Assembly: GCF_036898465.1 (NCBI RefSeq)
Contig: NZ_JARUMJ010000001.1
Span: 434,001 to 498,000 of the forward strand
Direction: 5' to 3'
DNA: 64,000 bases
From: Streptomyces sp. B21-105
GTDB lineage: Bacteria; Actinomycetota; Actinomycetes; Streptomycetales; Streptomycetaceae
Shown: piece by piece, positions 50,832 through 59,855 of the stretch
How positions within the stretch are numbered: the first letter of the stretch is position 1
Layout: every line of letters starts with the position of its first letter
Made by a program: the position numbers and the translations under genes
The notes under the pieces: generated by a model
Database searches by the model: none
The model's input: only the letters and a program-made list of their open reading frames with translations
What the model was told of the DNA's origin: nothing

Positions 50832-51812
50832 TCACCAGAGGCCGGGCTCGGTTCCCGTCACCGCCCGCGACGGCTCGCCGTCCACCCCGACGGGGATGTC
50901 ACCGGTGAGCATCACCCGGTGCATGGTGCGCTCGAAGCCCAGATGCGCGTTGTCGCTCGGCGCGAGGTGGATGGTGGCGCGGTTGTCCCAGAAGGCCACG
51001 CTGCCCGGTTCCCAGCGGAAGCGGACCGTGTACTCGGGGCGGGTCGCCTCCTCCAGCAGCATGTCCAGGATCGCCCGGCTCTCCGCGCGGGAGAGATCGG
51101 CGATCTGCTCGAGGTAGTAGCCGTTGACGTACAGCACCCGCTCGCCGGTCTCCGGGTGGACGCGTACCAGGGGGTGGACGGAGGCGACCTGGTGGTCGAG
51201 CAGGTGGCGGACGTAGGCATCGTCGCCGGGGCGGGGCTGGTAGCCGACGCCGAGCCGGTGCTCGGCGCGCAGCCCGGCCACGAACTCCCCTACCGGCGCG
51301 GAGAGTCCGGCGTAGGCCGCGGCGAGGTTGGACCAGGTCGTGTCGCCGCCGTAGGGCGGCACGGTCTCGGCGCGCAGGATCGTCGCGGCCGGCGGGTCGA
51401 TACGGGCGCCGTGGTCGCAGTGCCAGCCGCGCAGCAGGGTGTGCCGTCGGCGCCGGAGCCACTCCTCGTGCTCCATGCCGAACCTGCCGCCCAGTTCGAG
51501 CCGGTCGGCGGTCGTCTCGATCTCCGGGAAGTCCGGCGGTGAGGCGCTGCCGCGCCGGCGCGGTACGACGGGTTCGCCGAACCGTCGGGCGAACGCGACA
51601 TGCGCCGTGTGGTCCAGGCGCTGCCCGCGGAAGAACACCACCTTCCAGCGCAGCATCGCCGCCCGGATCGCGGCGGTCTGCGCGTCGTCGAGGCCTGCGG
51701 CCAGGTCGACGCCGTCGATCTCGGCGCCGATGTGCCCGGCGACGGGTCGCACCCGCACGCCGGCCGCTCTCGCGGCCTCATCGCCCGTCCGGCTGTCGAA
51801 GTCCGTCGTCAT
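50832..51812 (-). CDS. TauD/TfdA-family dioxygenase
   Basis: A 326-residue Fe(II)/2-oxoglutarate-dependent dioxygenase. The fold markers are IGAEIDGVDLAAGLDD near the start, LRWKVVFFRGQ, the iron ligands H-C-D in GWHCDHGARID and the distal His in NRATIHLAPSD, and the 2-oxoglutarate Arg in FERTMHRVML. Substrate could be taurine, another sulfonate or an unrelated alkyl compound. ATG 51812 has a weak ribosome site. Shares its 3' end with the LLM gene. Confidence 0.88.
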   Translation of the reverse strand: MTTDFDSRTGDEAARAAGVRVRPVAGHIGAEIDGVDLAAGLDDAQTAAIRAAMLRWKVVFFRGQRLDHTAHVAFARRFGEPVVPRRRGSASPPDFPEIETTADRLELGGRFGMEHEEWLRRRRHTLLRGWHCDHGARIDPPAATILRAETVPPYGGDTTWSNLAAAYAGLSAPVGEFVAGLRAEHRLGVGYQPRPGDDAYVRHLLDHQVASVHPLVRVHPETGERVLYVNGYYLEQIADLSRAESRAILDMLLEEATRPEYTVRFRWEPGSVAFWDNRATIHLAPSDNAHLGFERTMHRVMLTGDIPVGVDGEPSRAVTGTEPGLW

Positions 51813-52008
51813 GCCCGCTCCGCTCGTCGTCGGCTACCGCTCCAGGGAAGATCGTGACAGCGAAACAGCGGTGTGGCGACAGTGCCCCGGACCGGACCGG
51901 ACCCGGGCGGGACGGGGCGGACGGCGGGCCGGCTCCGGTTGATCGACCCGGCCCCCGTCCGTGAGGCTGGGGGGAGCACGCACGACCCGGTCGAGGGAAG
52001 GCTCCATC

Positions 52009-52839
52009 GTGATCGACATCCCGGAGTACACGCTCAACGACGGCACGACGCTCCCCGCCCTGGGGCTGGGCACCTGGCCGATGGACGACGCGGAGGCGAC
52101 GGAGGCGGTGGCCGAGGCGCTGGAACTGGGCTACCGCCTCGTCGACACAGCGACGAACTACCGCAACGAGACGGGTGTCGGCCGTGGTGTCGCCCGGGCC
52201 GGGGTGCCGCGCGAGGAGATCGTGGTGACGACCAAACTGCCCGGCCGCCATCACGGGTACGAGGAGACGCTCGCCTCCTTCGAGGAGTCCCGCGGGCGGC
52301 TCGGGCTCGACTATGTGGACCTGTACCTGATCCACTGGCCGCTGCCCCGGGTCGACAGGTTCGTCGACTCCTGGCGGGCCATGATCAAGCTCCGCGACGA
52401 CGGCCTGGTCCGGTCGATCGGCGTATCCAACTTCACCGCCGCGCATCTGGCGCGGCTGGAGAAGGAGACCGGGGTGCTGCCGTCCGTCAACCAGATCGAG
52501 CTGCACCCGCTCTTCCCGCAGGACGAGCTGCGCGCCTTCCACGAGGCGAAGGGCGTCCGCACGCAGAGCTGGAGCCCGCTGGGCCGTGGCTCCACGCTGC
52601 TGGCGGACCCGGCCGTCGTCATGGTCGCCGAGGCGCTGGGCGTGACCCCCGGCCAGGTGGTGCTGCGCTGGCACCTCCAGCTCGGCGCGGTCCCCATCCC
52701 GAAGTCCTCCAGCCCCGAGCGCCGGCGCGCCAATCTCGACGTCGTCGGCTTCGAGCTCAGCCCCGCGCAGATGGCGGCCGTGGCCGGCCGGGCCCACCGG
52801 CGGCTCGGCGGCGACCCCGAGGTCCACGAGGAGTTCTGA
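52009..52839 (+). CDS. Aldo/keto reductase
   Basis: A 276-residue NADPH-dependent oxidoreductase of the AKR superfamily. Catalytic residues are visible: D in YRLVDTATNYRNE (Asp and Tyr), K in VVTTKLPGRHHG, and H in YLIHWPLPR; the cofactor end contains PIPKSSSPERRRANL. It reduces small aldehydes or ketones, in the 2,5-diketo-D-gluconate reductase group. GTG 52009 follows CGAGGGAAGG with 8-nt spacing. Confidence 0.9.
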   Translation: MIDIPEYTLNDGTTLPALGLGTWPMDDAEATEAVAEALELGYRLVDTATNYRNETGVGRGVARAGVPREEIVVTTKLPGRHHGYEETLASFEESRGRLGLDYVDLYLIHWPLPRVDRFVDSWRAMIKLRDDGLVRSIGVSNFTAAHLARLEKETGVLPSVNQIELHPLFPQDELRAFHEAKGVRTQSWSPLGRGSTLLADPAVVMVAEALGVTPGQVVLRWHLQLGAVPIPKSSSPERRRANLDVVGFELSPAQMAAVAGRAHRRLGGDPEVHEEF

Positions 52840-52929
52840 GCACGTACATCCGCCCCCGACACCCGCCGCACCCCGCACGGGGCGAGCCGGGCGGAGCTCA
52901 CCGCCCCGGGCGGGAGGTGGTCGGCTGTG

Positions 52930-55305
52930 TCAGCCGGGGTCGAGCGACTGCTCCGCCCAGATCGTCTTGCCCCGGTCGGTCTGCCGGCTGCCCCAGCGCT
53001 GGGTGAGCTGCGCGACGAGCAGCAGGCCGCGTCCGCCCTCGTCGAAGGCGTGGGCGCGGCGCAGATGGGGCGAGGTGGAGCTGCCGTCGGAGACCTCGCA
53101 GATGAGGCTGCGGTCGCGGATCAGACGGAGCTGGATGGGCGTCGCGCCGTAGCGGATGGCGTTGGTGACGAGTTCGCTGACCACGAGTTCGGTGACGAAG
53201 GCGGCCTCCTCCAGACCCCAGGCGGTCAGCTGTTCGGTGGCGGCCTGCCGGGTCTCGGCCACATGGGCGGGATCCGGGACGACGTCCCAGGTCGCCACCC
53301 GGTCCGCGCCGAGGGCGCGGGTGCGGGCGAGCAGGAGGGCGACGTCGTCGCCGGGCTCCTCCGGCAGGATCGCCTTGAGCACGCTGTCGCAGAGCGCGTC
53401 GAGCGAGGCGGTGGGCGCGGTGAGGGCGCTGCACAGTTCGCCGGTGGCACGGTCGACGTCACGGTCGCGGCCCTCGATCAGGCCGTCCGTGTAGAGGGCG
53501 ACGACCGAGCCCTCGGGCAGTTCCAGCTCGACGGCCTCGAAGGGCAGGCCACCCACGCCGAGTGGAGGGCCCGGCGTCATACGGACCAGCTGCGCGGTGC
53601 CGTCGGGCAGGACGACGGCGGGCGCGGGATGGCCTGCGGCGGCGACGGTGAGGCGGCGGCTGACGGGGTCGTATACGGCGTAGAGGCACGTGGCGCCGAG
53701 TTCGGCGACGTCGTCGCCGCCTTCGTCGTAGGCCGCCAGATGGGTGACGAGGTCGTCGAGATGCGTCAGCAGTTCGTCGGGCGGCAGATCCACGTCGGCC
53801 AGGGTGCGCACGGCCATGCACAGCCGTCCCATGGTCGCCGAGGAGGGGATGCCGTGTCCGACGACGTCCCCCACGACCAGGGCGACCCGGCTGCCGGACA
53901 GCGGGATGACGTCGAACCAGTCGCCGCCGATGCCGGCCGTGGAGCCGCTCGGCAGATAGCGGTGGGCCACCTCGACGGCGGCCTGGCCGGGCAGGCCGCG
54001 GGGCAGCAGGCTGTGCTGGAGGGCGAGGGCGGTGGTGCGTTCGCGGGCGAAGCGGCGGGCGTTGTCGATGCAGACCGCGGCGCGGCTCGCGAGTTCCTCG
54101 GCGAAGACGGCGTCGTCGTCCTCGTAGTCGTCGGGATGGGCGATGCGGACGCCGACCAGGACACCCAGGGTGGTGCCGCGGGCCCGCAGGGGCACCGAGA
54201 TCACCGAGTGGACGCCGCTGCGGAAACGGCGGCCCTCGGGAGCGCGCGCGTTGCGTTCGACGAGCCAGTGCATGAAATCGGGCTCGCCCGCCTGGATGCG
54301 CACGGCACGTCCCTCCCGCAGGGCGCGGGCGGGCGGGCTGAAGGGCGGATGGACGTCGGTCTCGCCGAGCCGGACGGCGGCCTCGGGGGTGCCCTCGTGG
54401 GCGGAGCCGTGGGCGACCCGGCGCAGCACGACCTCGCCGGTCGGAACGGGTGGCGGCTCGTCGGCGCCCAGCACCCAGTCCAGGAGGTCGACGCTGACGA
54501 AGTCGGCGAACCGGGGGACGAGGAGCTCGACCACTTCCTCGGTGGTGCGGACCACGTCCAGGGTGGTCCCGATGGAGGCCGCGGCCTCGTTCAGCAGGGT
54601 CAGCCGCTGGCGGGCCAGGTACTGCTCGGTGCTGTCGAACGCGGCCAGAGCGACCGCCGTGACCGCGCCGGACGTGTCCTTCACGGGCCACATCTCGGTG
54701 GTCCAGGCGTGCTCGCGGTTGAGGGAGGGGGCCCCGGTGAAGCTCTCGTAGCGGATCGGGCGGCCGGTCTCGGCGACGTGGCGCAGGTGCCAGTTGAAGC
54801 CCCGGCTGTGCACGGCCTCCTCGACGGTGTCCGGGAAGTGGCGGCCGAGCAGGACGTCCTCGGAGACGCCCATGACCTTGCAGGCGACGTCGTTCAGCCG
54901 CAGATAGTGCTGCTGGGGGTCGAAGACGGACATCGACATGGAGGCCTGCTGGAAGGCCCGCCCGGCCAGCGTCGGCTCGGGGACTGCGGGCCGCTGGGCG
55001 CTGAGGGTGTACCCGGTGCGCAGGCCGTCGGGGCCGAGCACCGGGCAGGCCGTGACGGTGAGGGTGACGGGGTGGCCGTCGCGGTGGCGCACGACGACCG
55101 GGCCGGTCCACTCGCCGTCCGCGCGCCGTGGCAGCTCCTCGGCGAGCAGGTCGACCGCCGTCCGGCCCACGGCCTCCTCGGCCGGATGGCCCGTCAGCAG
55201 ACGGGCACCCTCGCTCCAGGCCGTCACGATGCCGTCGGCATCGATGACCGCCGCAGCGACGACTTGCTCCATGTCGTCCAGAATGGTCCCTTTGGCCCGG
55301 CGCAT
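52930..55305 (-). CDS. PAS-GAF-SpoIIE phosphatase-HATPase signalling protein
   Basis: A 791-residue cytoplasmic protein. Domains in order: PAS (about 12-105, DADGIVTAWSEGARLLTGHPAEE), second PAS (115-230, MSVFDPQQHYLRLNDVACKVMG), GAF (245-420), PP2C/SpoIIE phosphatase (440-640, GIGGDWFDVIPLSG, VGDVVGHG, YTDGLIEGRD) and a C-terminal HATPase_c anti-sigma kinase-like domain (ELVVSELVTNAIRYG, GRGLLLVAQL). Streptomycetes have many such proteins; they act on anti-sigma-factor antagonists in SigB/F-type partner switching. The SigB/F-type gene at 61886 is a possible distant target. ATG 55305 or 55272 possible. Confidence 0.9.
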   Translation of the reverse strand: MRRAKGTILDDMEQVVAAAVIDADGIVTAWSEGARLLTGHPAEEAVGRTAVDLLAEELPRRADGEWTGPVVVRHRDGHPVTLTVTACPVLGPDGLRTGYTLSAQRPAVPEPTLAGRAFQQASMSMSVFDPQQHYLRLNDVACKVMGVSEDVLLGRHFPDTVEEAVHSRGFNWHLRHVAETGRPIRYESFTGAPSLNREHAWTTEMWPVKDTSGAVTAVALAAFDSTEQYLARQRLTLLNEAAASIGTTLDVVRTTEEVVELLVPRFADFVSVDLLDWVLGADEPPPVPTGEVVLRRVAHGSAHEGTPEAAVRLGETDVHPPFSPPARALREGRAVRIQAGEPDFMHWLVERNARAPEGRRFRSGVHSVISVPLRARGTTLGVLVGVRIAHPDDYEDDDAVFAEELASRAAVCIDNARRFARERTTALALQHSLLPRGLPGQAAVEVAHRYLPSGSTAGIGGDWFDVIPLSGSRVALVVGDVVGHGIPSSATMGRLCMAVRTLADVDLPPDELLTHLDDLVTHLAAYDEGGDDVAELGATCLYAVYDPVSRRLTVAAAGHPAPAVVLPDGTAQLVRMTPGPPLGVGGLPFEAVELELPEGSVVALYTDGLIEGRDRDVDRATGELCSALTAPTASLDALCDSVLKAILPEEPGDDVALLLARTRALGADRVATWDVVPDPAHVAETRQAATEQLTAWGLEEAAFVTELVVSELVTNAIRYGATPIQLRLIRDRSLICEVSDGSSTSPHLRRAHAFDEGGRGLLLVAQLTQRWGSRQTDRGKTIWAEQSLDPG

Positions 55306-55473
55306 CAACCGCGACGGGCCGGTGGGACGGGACGGCCCCGGCGGCCTTCCGCCCCGGGCCCCGGCGCTCGCCCGCACCGCCTGTGCCGTCCGTACCGCTT
55401 GTGCTACCCGCGCCGCCCTCAGCGTGAAGGCGGCCCGGCGCGCCCCGCCGCCCCGTCGGCTCCGCGGGCCCTG

Positions 55474-55941
55474 TCAGGCCCGGCGGGCGCGCAGCGCGTC
55501 GAGGGCGCGGTCGGCGTGGGTGTTCATGCGCAGTTCGCTGCGCACGACCTCCAGGACGGTGCGGTCCTGCCCGATGACGTAGGTGACCCTCTTGTTCGGC
55601 GCCAGCGAGAAGCCGCGCTTCACACCGAACCGCTCCCGCACCGCCCCGTCCTCGTCGGACAGCAGCGGCATGCCGAGGGTGTGCCGGTCGGCGAACTCCT
55701 GCTGGCGGTCGACGGAGTCCCCGCTGACGCCGACGGGCTGCGCCCCGACGGCGGCGAACTCCGCGGCGAGGTCGCGGAAGTGGCAGGCCTCGGCCGTGCA
55801 GCCCGGGGTCAGGGCGGCGGGGTAGAAGAAGAGGACCACCGGCCCGTCGGCGAGCAGCCCGGTCAGGCTGCGCAGGGTGCCGGTCTCGTCCTTCAGGGCG
55901 AAGTCCTCGACGAGGTCGCCCGTCTCCGGAGCCTTGCTCAT
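55474..55941 (-). CDS. bcp: Peroxiredoxin, Bcp/PrxQ type
   Basis: A 155-residue thiol peroxidase. The peroxidatic Cys is in YPAALTPGCTAEACHFRD (C48), with a resolving Cys five residues later (C53), the PrxQ/Bcp pattern; GVSGDSVDRQQEFADRHTL and the Arg in VKRGFS follow. It reduces organic peroxides using thioredoxin. Note LFFYPAALTPGC, where YP-x-A-x-TPGC replaces the usual YPKDMTPGC. Its ATG overlaps the stop of the DoxX-like gene, so the two form an operon. Confidence 0.93.
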   Translation of the reverse strand: MSKAPETGDLVEDFALKDETGTLRSLTGLLADGPVVLFFYPAALTPGCTAEACHFRDLAAEFAAVGAQPVGVSGDSVDRQQEFADRHTLGMPLLSDEDGAVRERFGVKRGFSLAPNKRVTYVIGQDRTVLEVVRSELRMNTHADRALDALRARRA

Positions 55942-56318
55942 GCCTGTCCCTCCGTGCCGTTCGCGACGCTGCGGGCCCACATCACGAGCGGGGCCTGCAG
56001 CGGCAGCCGCCCGACGGCGGCGGCCTTGAGCGCGGTGGGACGGTGCCGCCAGTCCCACGCCATCTTGACGTTCGCCGGGAAGACGCCGACGAAGAACGCG
56101 GCCGTGGCGAGCGCCGCCGCCTTGCGGGTCCGCGGCAGGGCCACTCCCGCCGCCAGGGCCAGCTCGGCCACGCCGCTGGCGTACGTCCAGGCCCTGGGCG
56201 AACCGGGCAGCGCGCGCGGGACGGTCGCGTCGAAGGAGCGCGGCGCGGCGAAGTGCGCGACACCGGCGGTGGCGAGCAGGCCCGCCAGCAGCAGGGGTGA
56301 GCGTTCGGACCTGGACAC
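55938..56318 (-). CDS. DoxX-like membrane protein
   Basis: A 126-residue protein with four predicted membrane helices (LLLAGLLATAGVAHFAAP, WTYASGVAELALAAGVALP, AAALATAAFFVGVFPANVKM, and a weaker last one). It belongs to the DoxX/MauE-like group of small membrane proteins. GAGGAGG lies 5 nt upstream of GTG 56318. Four-base overlap with the peroxiredoxin gene suggests a shared role in peroxide or envelope redox stress. Confidence 0.8.
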   Translation of the reverse strand: MSRSERSPLLLAGLLATAGVAHFAAPRSFDATVPRALPGSPRAWTYASGVAELALAAGVALPRTRKAAALATAAFFVGVFPANVKMAWDWRHRPTALKAAAVGRLPLQAPLVMWARSVANGTEGQA

Positions 56319-56532
56319 GGTTCCTCCTCGGACGACCTGGCGGCCGACATTACTGGACGGTAGACCGTGGTCCGGCATCGGGGTCACCGAAGCGCGGCAC
56401 CCCAACCGGCCCTGGCGAGAACGAGGTTGACGGCCGGGCCAGGTGCGCGCCCAAGGGGAGCCCGGCACGTCGGCCCTCGGCACGCCTCCCAGCCGGTTCC
56501 CGCCGCCGCCGGGCCGGTCGCGCGCCCGGGCG

Positions 56533-57060
56533 TCAGGCGCGCAGGGCCTGTCCGGACTGTTCGCTCTCGTCGTCGGCGGCGTACGAGAGGAAGTCGTCGG
56601 CCATCCGGTGGAAGAGGGCGGCGAGGCGGCCCAGGTCCTCCCGGTCCCAGTCGCTCAGCGCCAGCTGCAGCCCCCGGGCGCCGGCGTCACGGACCCGGGC
56701 GACGGCGGCGCGGCCGGTCTCGGTGAGCTGGATGCGCTGGGCGCGGCGGTCGTCGGGGTCGGGCACCCGGGTGACGTATCCGGCCTTCTGGAGCTGCTGC
56801 ACGGTGCGGGTCACGTGGGAGGCCTCGACGCCCAGGCGCTGGGCCAGCTCCCCCGGCCGCTGCGGCTCGGATTCGGCGACCTGCCGCAGCACAGCCACGG
56901 CCGCGCGGTCCAGGGGGATGCCCGCGATCGCCATGAGCCGGTCGTGCGCGCGGGCTCGGGTGCTCAGATAGGTGACGCGAGTGAGCGCACGCTCGATCTC
57001 GATCACCTCCGGGGACGCGACGGAAGGCGGCTGGAGCGGTTCGGTGGGCATGGGATCCAC
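56533..57060 (-). CDS. MarR-family regulator
   Basis: A 175-residue winged-helix regulator. The DNA-binding domain has IPLDRAAVAVLRQVAE, RPGELAQRLGVEASHVTRTVQQLQKAGYV and the wing RVPDPDDRRAQRIQLTETG. No redox Cys pair is present, so it is not of the OhrR type. GTG 57060 or ATG 57051 may be the start; neither has a good ribosome site. A palindrome lies immediately upstream. Confidence 0.88.
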   Translation of the reverse strand: MDPMPTEPLQPPSVASPEVIEIERALTRVTYLSTRARAHDRLMAIAGIPLDRAAVAVLRQVAESEPQRPGELAQRLGVEASHVTRTVQQLQKAGYVTRVPDPDDRRAQRIQLTETGRAAVARVRDAGARGLQLALSDWDREDLGRLAALFHRMADDFLSYAADDESEQSGQALRA

Positions 57061-57072
57061 TTTACCATATTG

Positions 57073-57085
57073 TTGCGTAACTCAA
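57073..57085. promoter_or_regulatory. MarR-type operator
   Basis: TTGCGTAACTCAA has imperfect TTGnG/CnCAA arms and lies 13 bp upstream of the MarR gene in AT-rich DNA, the expected place for autoregulation. Confidence 0.5.
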
Positions 57086-57251
57086 GTAAATGTGCGCGGG
57101 CGGGAGCTGGAGACGGGCTCCGCGCGCGGGACAGCGATCCCCTCGATCCCCCTTGACCCCCAGCGACCGGCCCGGCGCCGGCGCAGCGCCGTTCGGGCGA
57201 AACCGGCGCGGCTTTCGCGTGCGGCGGTCCGTACGCGTCCACACCTCACCC

Positions 57252-58232
57252 GTGAGCCTCCCGCGCATCGCCCCCATGCTCGCCACCCCGGGCCGGCTGC
57301 CGCCCGCCGCCCAGGACGCCCGGTGGGCCTACGAGACCAAGCAGGACGGCCAGCGAGCCGTGGCGTACCTCGCCGGCGACGGGAGCATCGTCCTGCGGGC
57401 CCGTTCGGGTGAGGACATCACCGGCGCGTATCCGGAGCTGTGGCCGCTGGGCGAGGCGCTCGGCCGCACGCCGGCGGTGCTGGACGGGGAGGTGCTCGCC
57501 CTGGACGAAGGGGGCCGCGCCGACTTCCAGTTGCTGCAGTCCCGGATGGGGCTGGTGCAGGCGCCGGGGAAGGCCGCGCGGCTGGCCGCGGCGGCGCCCG
57601 TCCACCTGGTCCTGTTCGACGTGCTGCATCTCGGCGGGCGCTCGCTGCTGCCCCTGCCGTACACCCGGCGCCGGGCCCGCCTCGAGGCGCTCACGCTGGA
57701 CGGGCCCTGCTGGTCGACGCCCGGCGCACTGGTGGGCCACGGGCGCGAGGCCCTGGAGGCGACCCGGGCGCACGGCCTCGAGGGACTGGTCTGCAAACGG
57801 CTGGACTCCCCCTACGAGCCGGGTGTGCGCTCCCGGGCGTGGATCAAGATCCGGAACATGCGTGTCGCGGACGTCCTGGTGGGCGGCTGGCTCCCCGGCA
57901 AGGGCCGGCTGACCGGACTGCCCGGCGCCGTCCTCGTCGGGCAGCGCGCCGCGACGGGGCTGCGCTACGTGGGCGGGGTGGGCACCGGCTGGAGCGAGGC
58001 CGAGCGCGCCGAACTCGCCGCGCTGCTGCGGGCCGCCGCGACCGACGCCTGCCCCTTCGACGCCGTGCCGCAGGCGCCGGGCGCGCACTGGGTCGTGCCC
58101 CGACTGGTCGGCGAGGTCCGCTACAGCACCCGTACCCGGGCCGGGCTGCTGCGCCAGCCGTCCTGGCTGCGGCTGCGACCGGACCTGACGCCGCAGGAGT
58201 CGGCGGCCGATCTTCCGGACACTTCCGCCTGA
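57252..58232 (+). CDS. ATP-dependent DNA ligase, LigD-lig type
   Basis: A 326-residue ligase with adenylation domain and OB fold only. Motif I is YETKQDGQRAV (nucleophile K30), motif III VLDGEVLALDEGG with DFQLLQSR, motif IV GLEGLVCKRLDSPYEPG and motif V AWIKIRNMR. It resembles the ligase module of LigD or stand-alone LigC used in non-homologous end joining, but no Ku, polymerase or nuclease domain is adjacent. GTG 57252 begins 39 nt before the conserved core; ribosome site weak. Confidence 0.88.
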   Translation: MSLPRIAPMLATPGRLPPAAQDARWAYETKQDGQRAVAYLAGDGSIVLRARSGEDITGAYPELWPLGEALGRTPAVLDGEVLALDEGGRADFQLLQSRMGLVQAPGKAARLAAAAPVHLVLFDVLHLGGRSLLPLPYTRRRARLEALTLDGPCWSTPGALVGHGREALEATRAHGLEGLVCKRLDSPYEPGVRSRAWIKIRNMRVADVLVGGWLPGKGRLTGLPGAVLVGQRAATGLRYVGGVGTGWSEAERAELAALLRAAATDACPFDAVPQAPGAHWVVPRLVGEVRYSTRTRAGLLRQPSWLRLRPDLTPQESAADLPDTSA

Positions 58233-58376
58233 CCCGCACCGGACGCCCGGCCGCGCGGCCGTCCTCCGCCACGAACACCTTGCGCACCTCTTGGCGCGGA
58301 ACTCAAAACCGAGGAAGCTGAACTCCCTTTTCCCCCACAGCCGTTCGGCTGCGCCCGCATACCGAGGGAGAACTCC

Positions 58377-59153
58377 GTGCCGTCACGCAGATTCAAGGCC
58401 CACCGCGGGAGATGGCTCACCGGACTCGCCGGTGCCGCCGCACTCGTCCTCGCCGTCCCCGCCACCGCGTTCGCCGCGCCTCCCCCGGCGCTGCCGCAGA
58501 ACGCCGAGGCCGGCGAACTGGCGTACCAGCCCGCCTTCGACTACGACACGGACGGGTGCTACTCCACCGCCGCGATCGGCCCGGACGGCACGGTCAACGG
58601 CGGGCTGAAGCCGACGGGCGCGCTCAACGGCAACTGCCGCGACGCCTCCGACCTCGCCTCCACCAACGCCTATTCGCGCCACAAGTGCGACAACGGCTGG
58701 TGCGCCTACCTCTACGGGCTGTACTTCGAGAAGGACCAGGCCCTCCCGGGCGTCAGCCTCGGCGGGCACCGGCACGACTGGGAGCACGTCGTGGTCTGGG
58801 TGCGAGACGGCCTGGTCCAGTACGTATCGACGTCCAACCACGGCTCGTTCACCGTGCACGCGGCGTCCTCGGTGCGTTTCGAGGGCGCCCACGCGAAGGT
58901 CGTCTACCACAAGGACGGCATCAGCACGCACTGCTTCCGGACCGCGGGCTCGGGCGACGAGCCGCCGGAGAACCACCGGGGCACCTGGCAGTACCCGCCG
59001 CTGGTCGGCTGGAACGGCTACCCGGCGGGCCTGCGCGACAAGCTCGCCTCCTACGACTTCGGCAGCGCCCACTTCGGCCTGCGGGACGACAGCTTCGCCG
59101 GTCACCTGACGAAGGCCCTGCCCCCGGGGATCGCCTTCGACCCCGACGCATAG
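58377..59153 (+). CDS. Secreted NPP1/NLP family protein
   Basis: A 258-residue secreted protein with a signal peptide (LTGLAGAAALVLAVPATAFAAP) and an NPP1 domain. The hallmark heptapeptide G130-H-R-H-D-W-E136 is intact, as are NAYSRHKCDNGWCAYLYGLYFEKDQ (with paired Cys). NLPs from oomycetes, fungi and bacteria bind plant sphingolipids and damage dicot membranes; bacterial homologues in saprophytes have unclear roles. GAGGGAG precedes GTG 58377. It stands alone, with a terminator behind it. Confidence 0.93.
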   Translation: MPSRRFKAHRGRWLTGLAGAAALVLAVPATAFAAPPPALPQNAEAGELAYQPAFDYDTDGCYSTAAIGPDGTVNGGLKPTGALNGNCRDASDLASTNAYSRHKCDNGWCAYLYGLYFEKDQALPGVSLGGHRHDWEHVVVWVRDGLVQYVSTSNHGSFTVHAASSVRFEGAHAKVVYHKDGISTHCFRTAGSGDEPPENHRGTWQYPPLVGWNGYPAGLRDKLASYDFGSAHFGLRDDSFAGHLTKALPPGIAFDPDA

Positions 59154-59181
59154 GACGTTTCGAAAGTCCCCCGACAGGGTT

Positions 59182-59208
59182 CGGCCCCGGATGTGGCGTC
59201 CGGGGCCG
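59182..59208 (+). terminator. Hairpin terminator after NPP1 gene
   Basis: CGGCCCCGGA (59182-59191) and TCCGGGGCCG (59199-59208) form a perfect 10-bp stem 29 bp after the stop. Confidence 0.75.
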
Positions 59209-59230
59209 TCCGGGCGGGCATGATGACCGG

Positions 59231-59335
59231 ATGGATCTTCATGAGGAACTCCCCACGGTGGTATCCGCGCAGGCGCCGCACGCCCCCGCCCGGCATCCGA
59301 TGAGGGCGGACACGGCCGAGGGGACGGTCAGGTGA
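59231..59335 (+). CDS. Possible 34-aa leader coupled to acetyltransferase
   Basis: ATG 59231 opens a 34-residue frame (MDLHEELPTVVSAQAPHAPA...) whose TGA overlaps the GTG of the acetyltransferase gene (GTGA). This is the same four-base coupling seen at true gene junctions in this window. No ribosome site or family supports it, so it may be chance. Confidence 0.25.
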   Translation: MDLHEELPTVVSAQAPHAPARHPMRADTAEGTVR

Positions 59336-59796
59336 TCGCCGCCCGGGTGCGGCACGCCGAACGGGCCGATCTGCCGCGGGTCGCCGAACTCACGGCCCAG
59401 CACGCCGAGTACGAGCGGGCCGACCCTCCGGTGCCCGACCTCGCCCAGCGCCTCGCGGGACTCCTCTTCGACGCGACGCCGCCCCGCCTTTGCTGTCTCG
59501 TCGCCGAACTGCCCGACGGCGAGATCGTCGGCTACGCCACCTGCGCGCCCGAACTCTCCACCTGGGAGGGCCGCGAGTACCTGCACATGGACTGCCTGTT
59601 CCTGACGCCCGACCGTCGGGGCCTGGGCATCGGCGCCCTGCTGATGGACGCGGTCGCGGCCGAGGCCCGCAGCAGAGGACTGGCCGAGGTGCAGTGGCAG
59701 ACGCCCGTCTGGAACGAAGGGGCGATCCGCTTCTACGCCAGGCGCGGCGCCCTCGGCGCGGACAAGCGGCGCTTCAGTCTGCGGGTGAACCCCTGA
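59332..59796 (+). CDS. GNAT-family N-acetyltransferase
   Basis: A 154-residue GNAT protein. The acetyl-CoA site is in YLHMDCLFLTPDRRGLGIGALLMDAVAAEA (R-R-G-x-G-x-G/A), and the C-terminal motif B region is WNEGAIRFYARRGA. Substrate unknown; the spermidine-acetyltransferase-like and stress-linked subgroups look similar. GTG 59332 lacks its own ribosome site, so coupling to the short frame upstream is possible. Confidence 0.85.
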   Translation: MIAARVRHAERADLPRVAELTAQHAEYERADPPVPDLAQRLAGLLFDATPPRLCCLVAELPDGEIVGYATCAPELSTWEGREYLHMDCLFLTPDRRGLGIGALLMDAVAAEARSRGLAEVQWQTPVWNEGAIRFYARRGALGADKRRFSLRVNP

Positions 59797-59855
59797 CGCC
59801 GGGCGGAGCCGCCGGGCGAAACCGCGAGTTTAGCGGGGCATGAGCCGTGAGGGTC

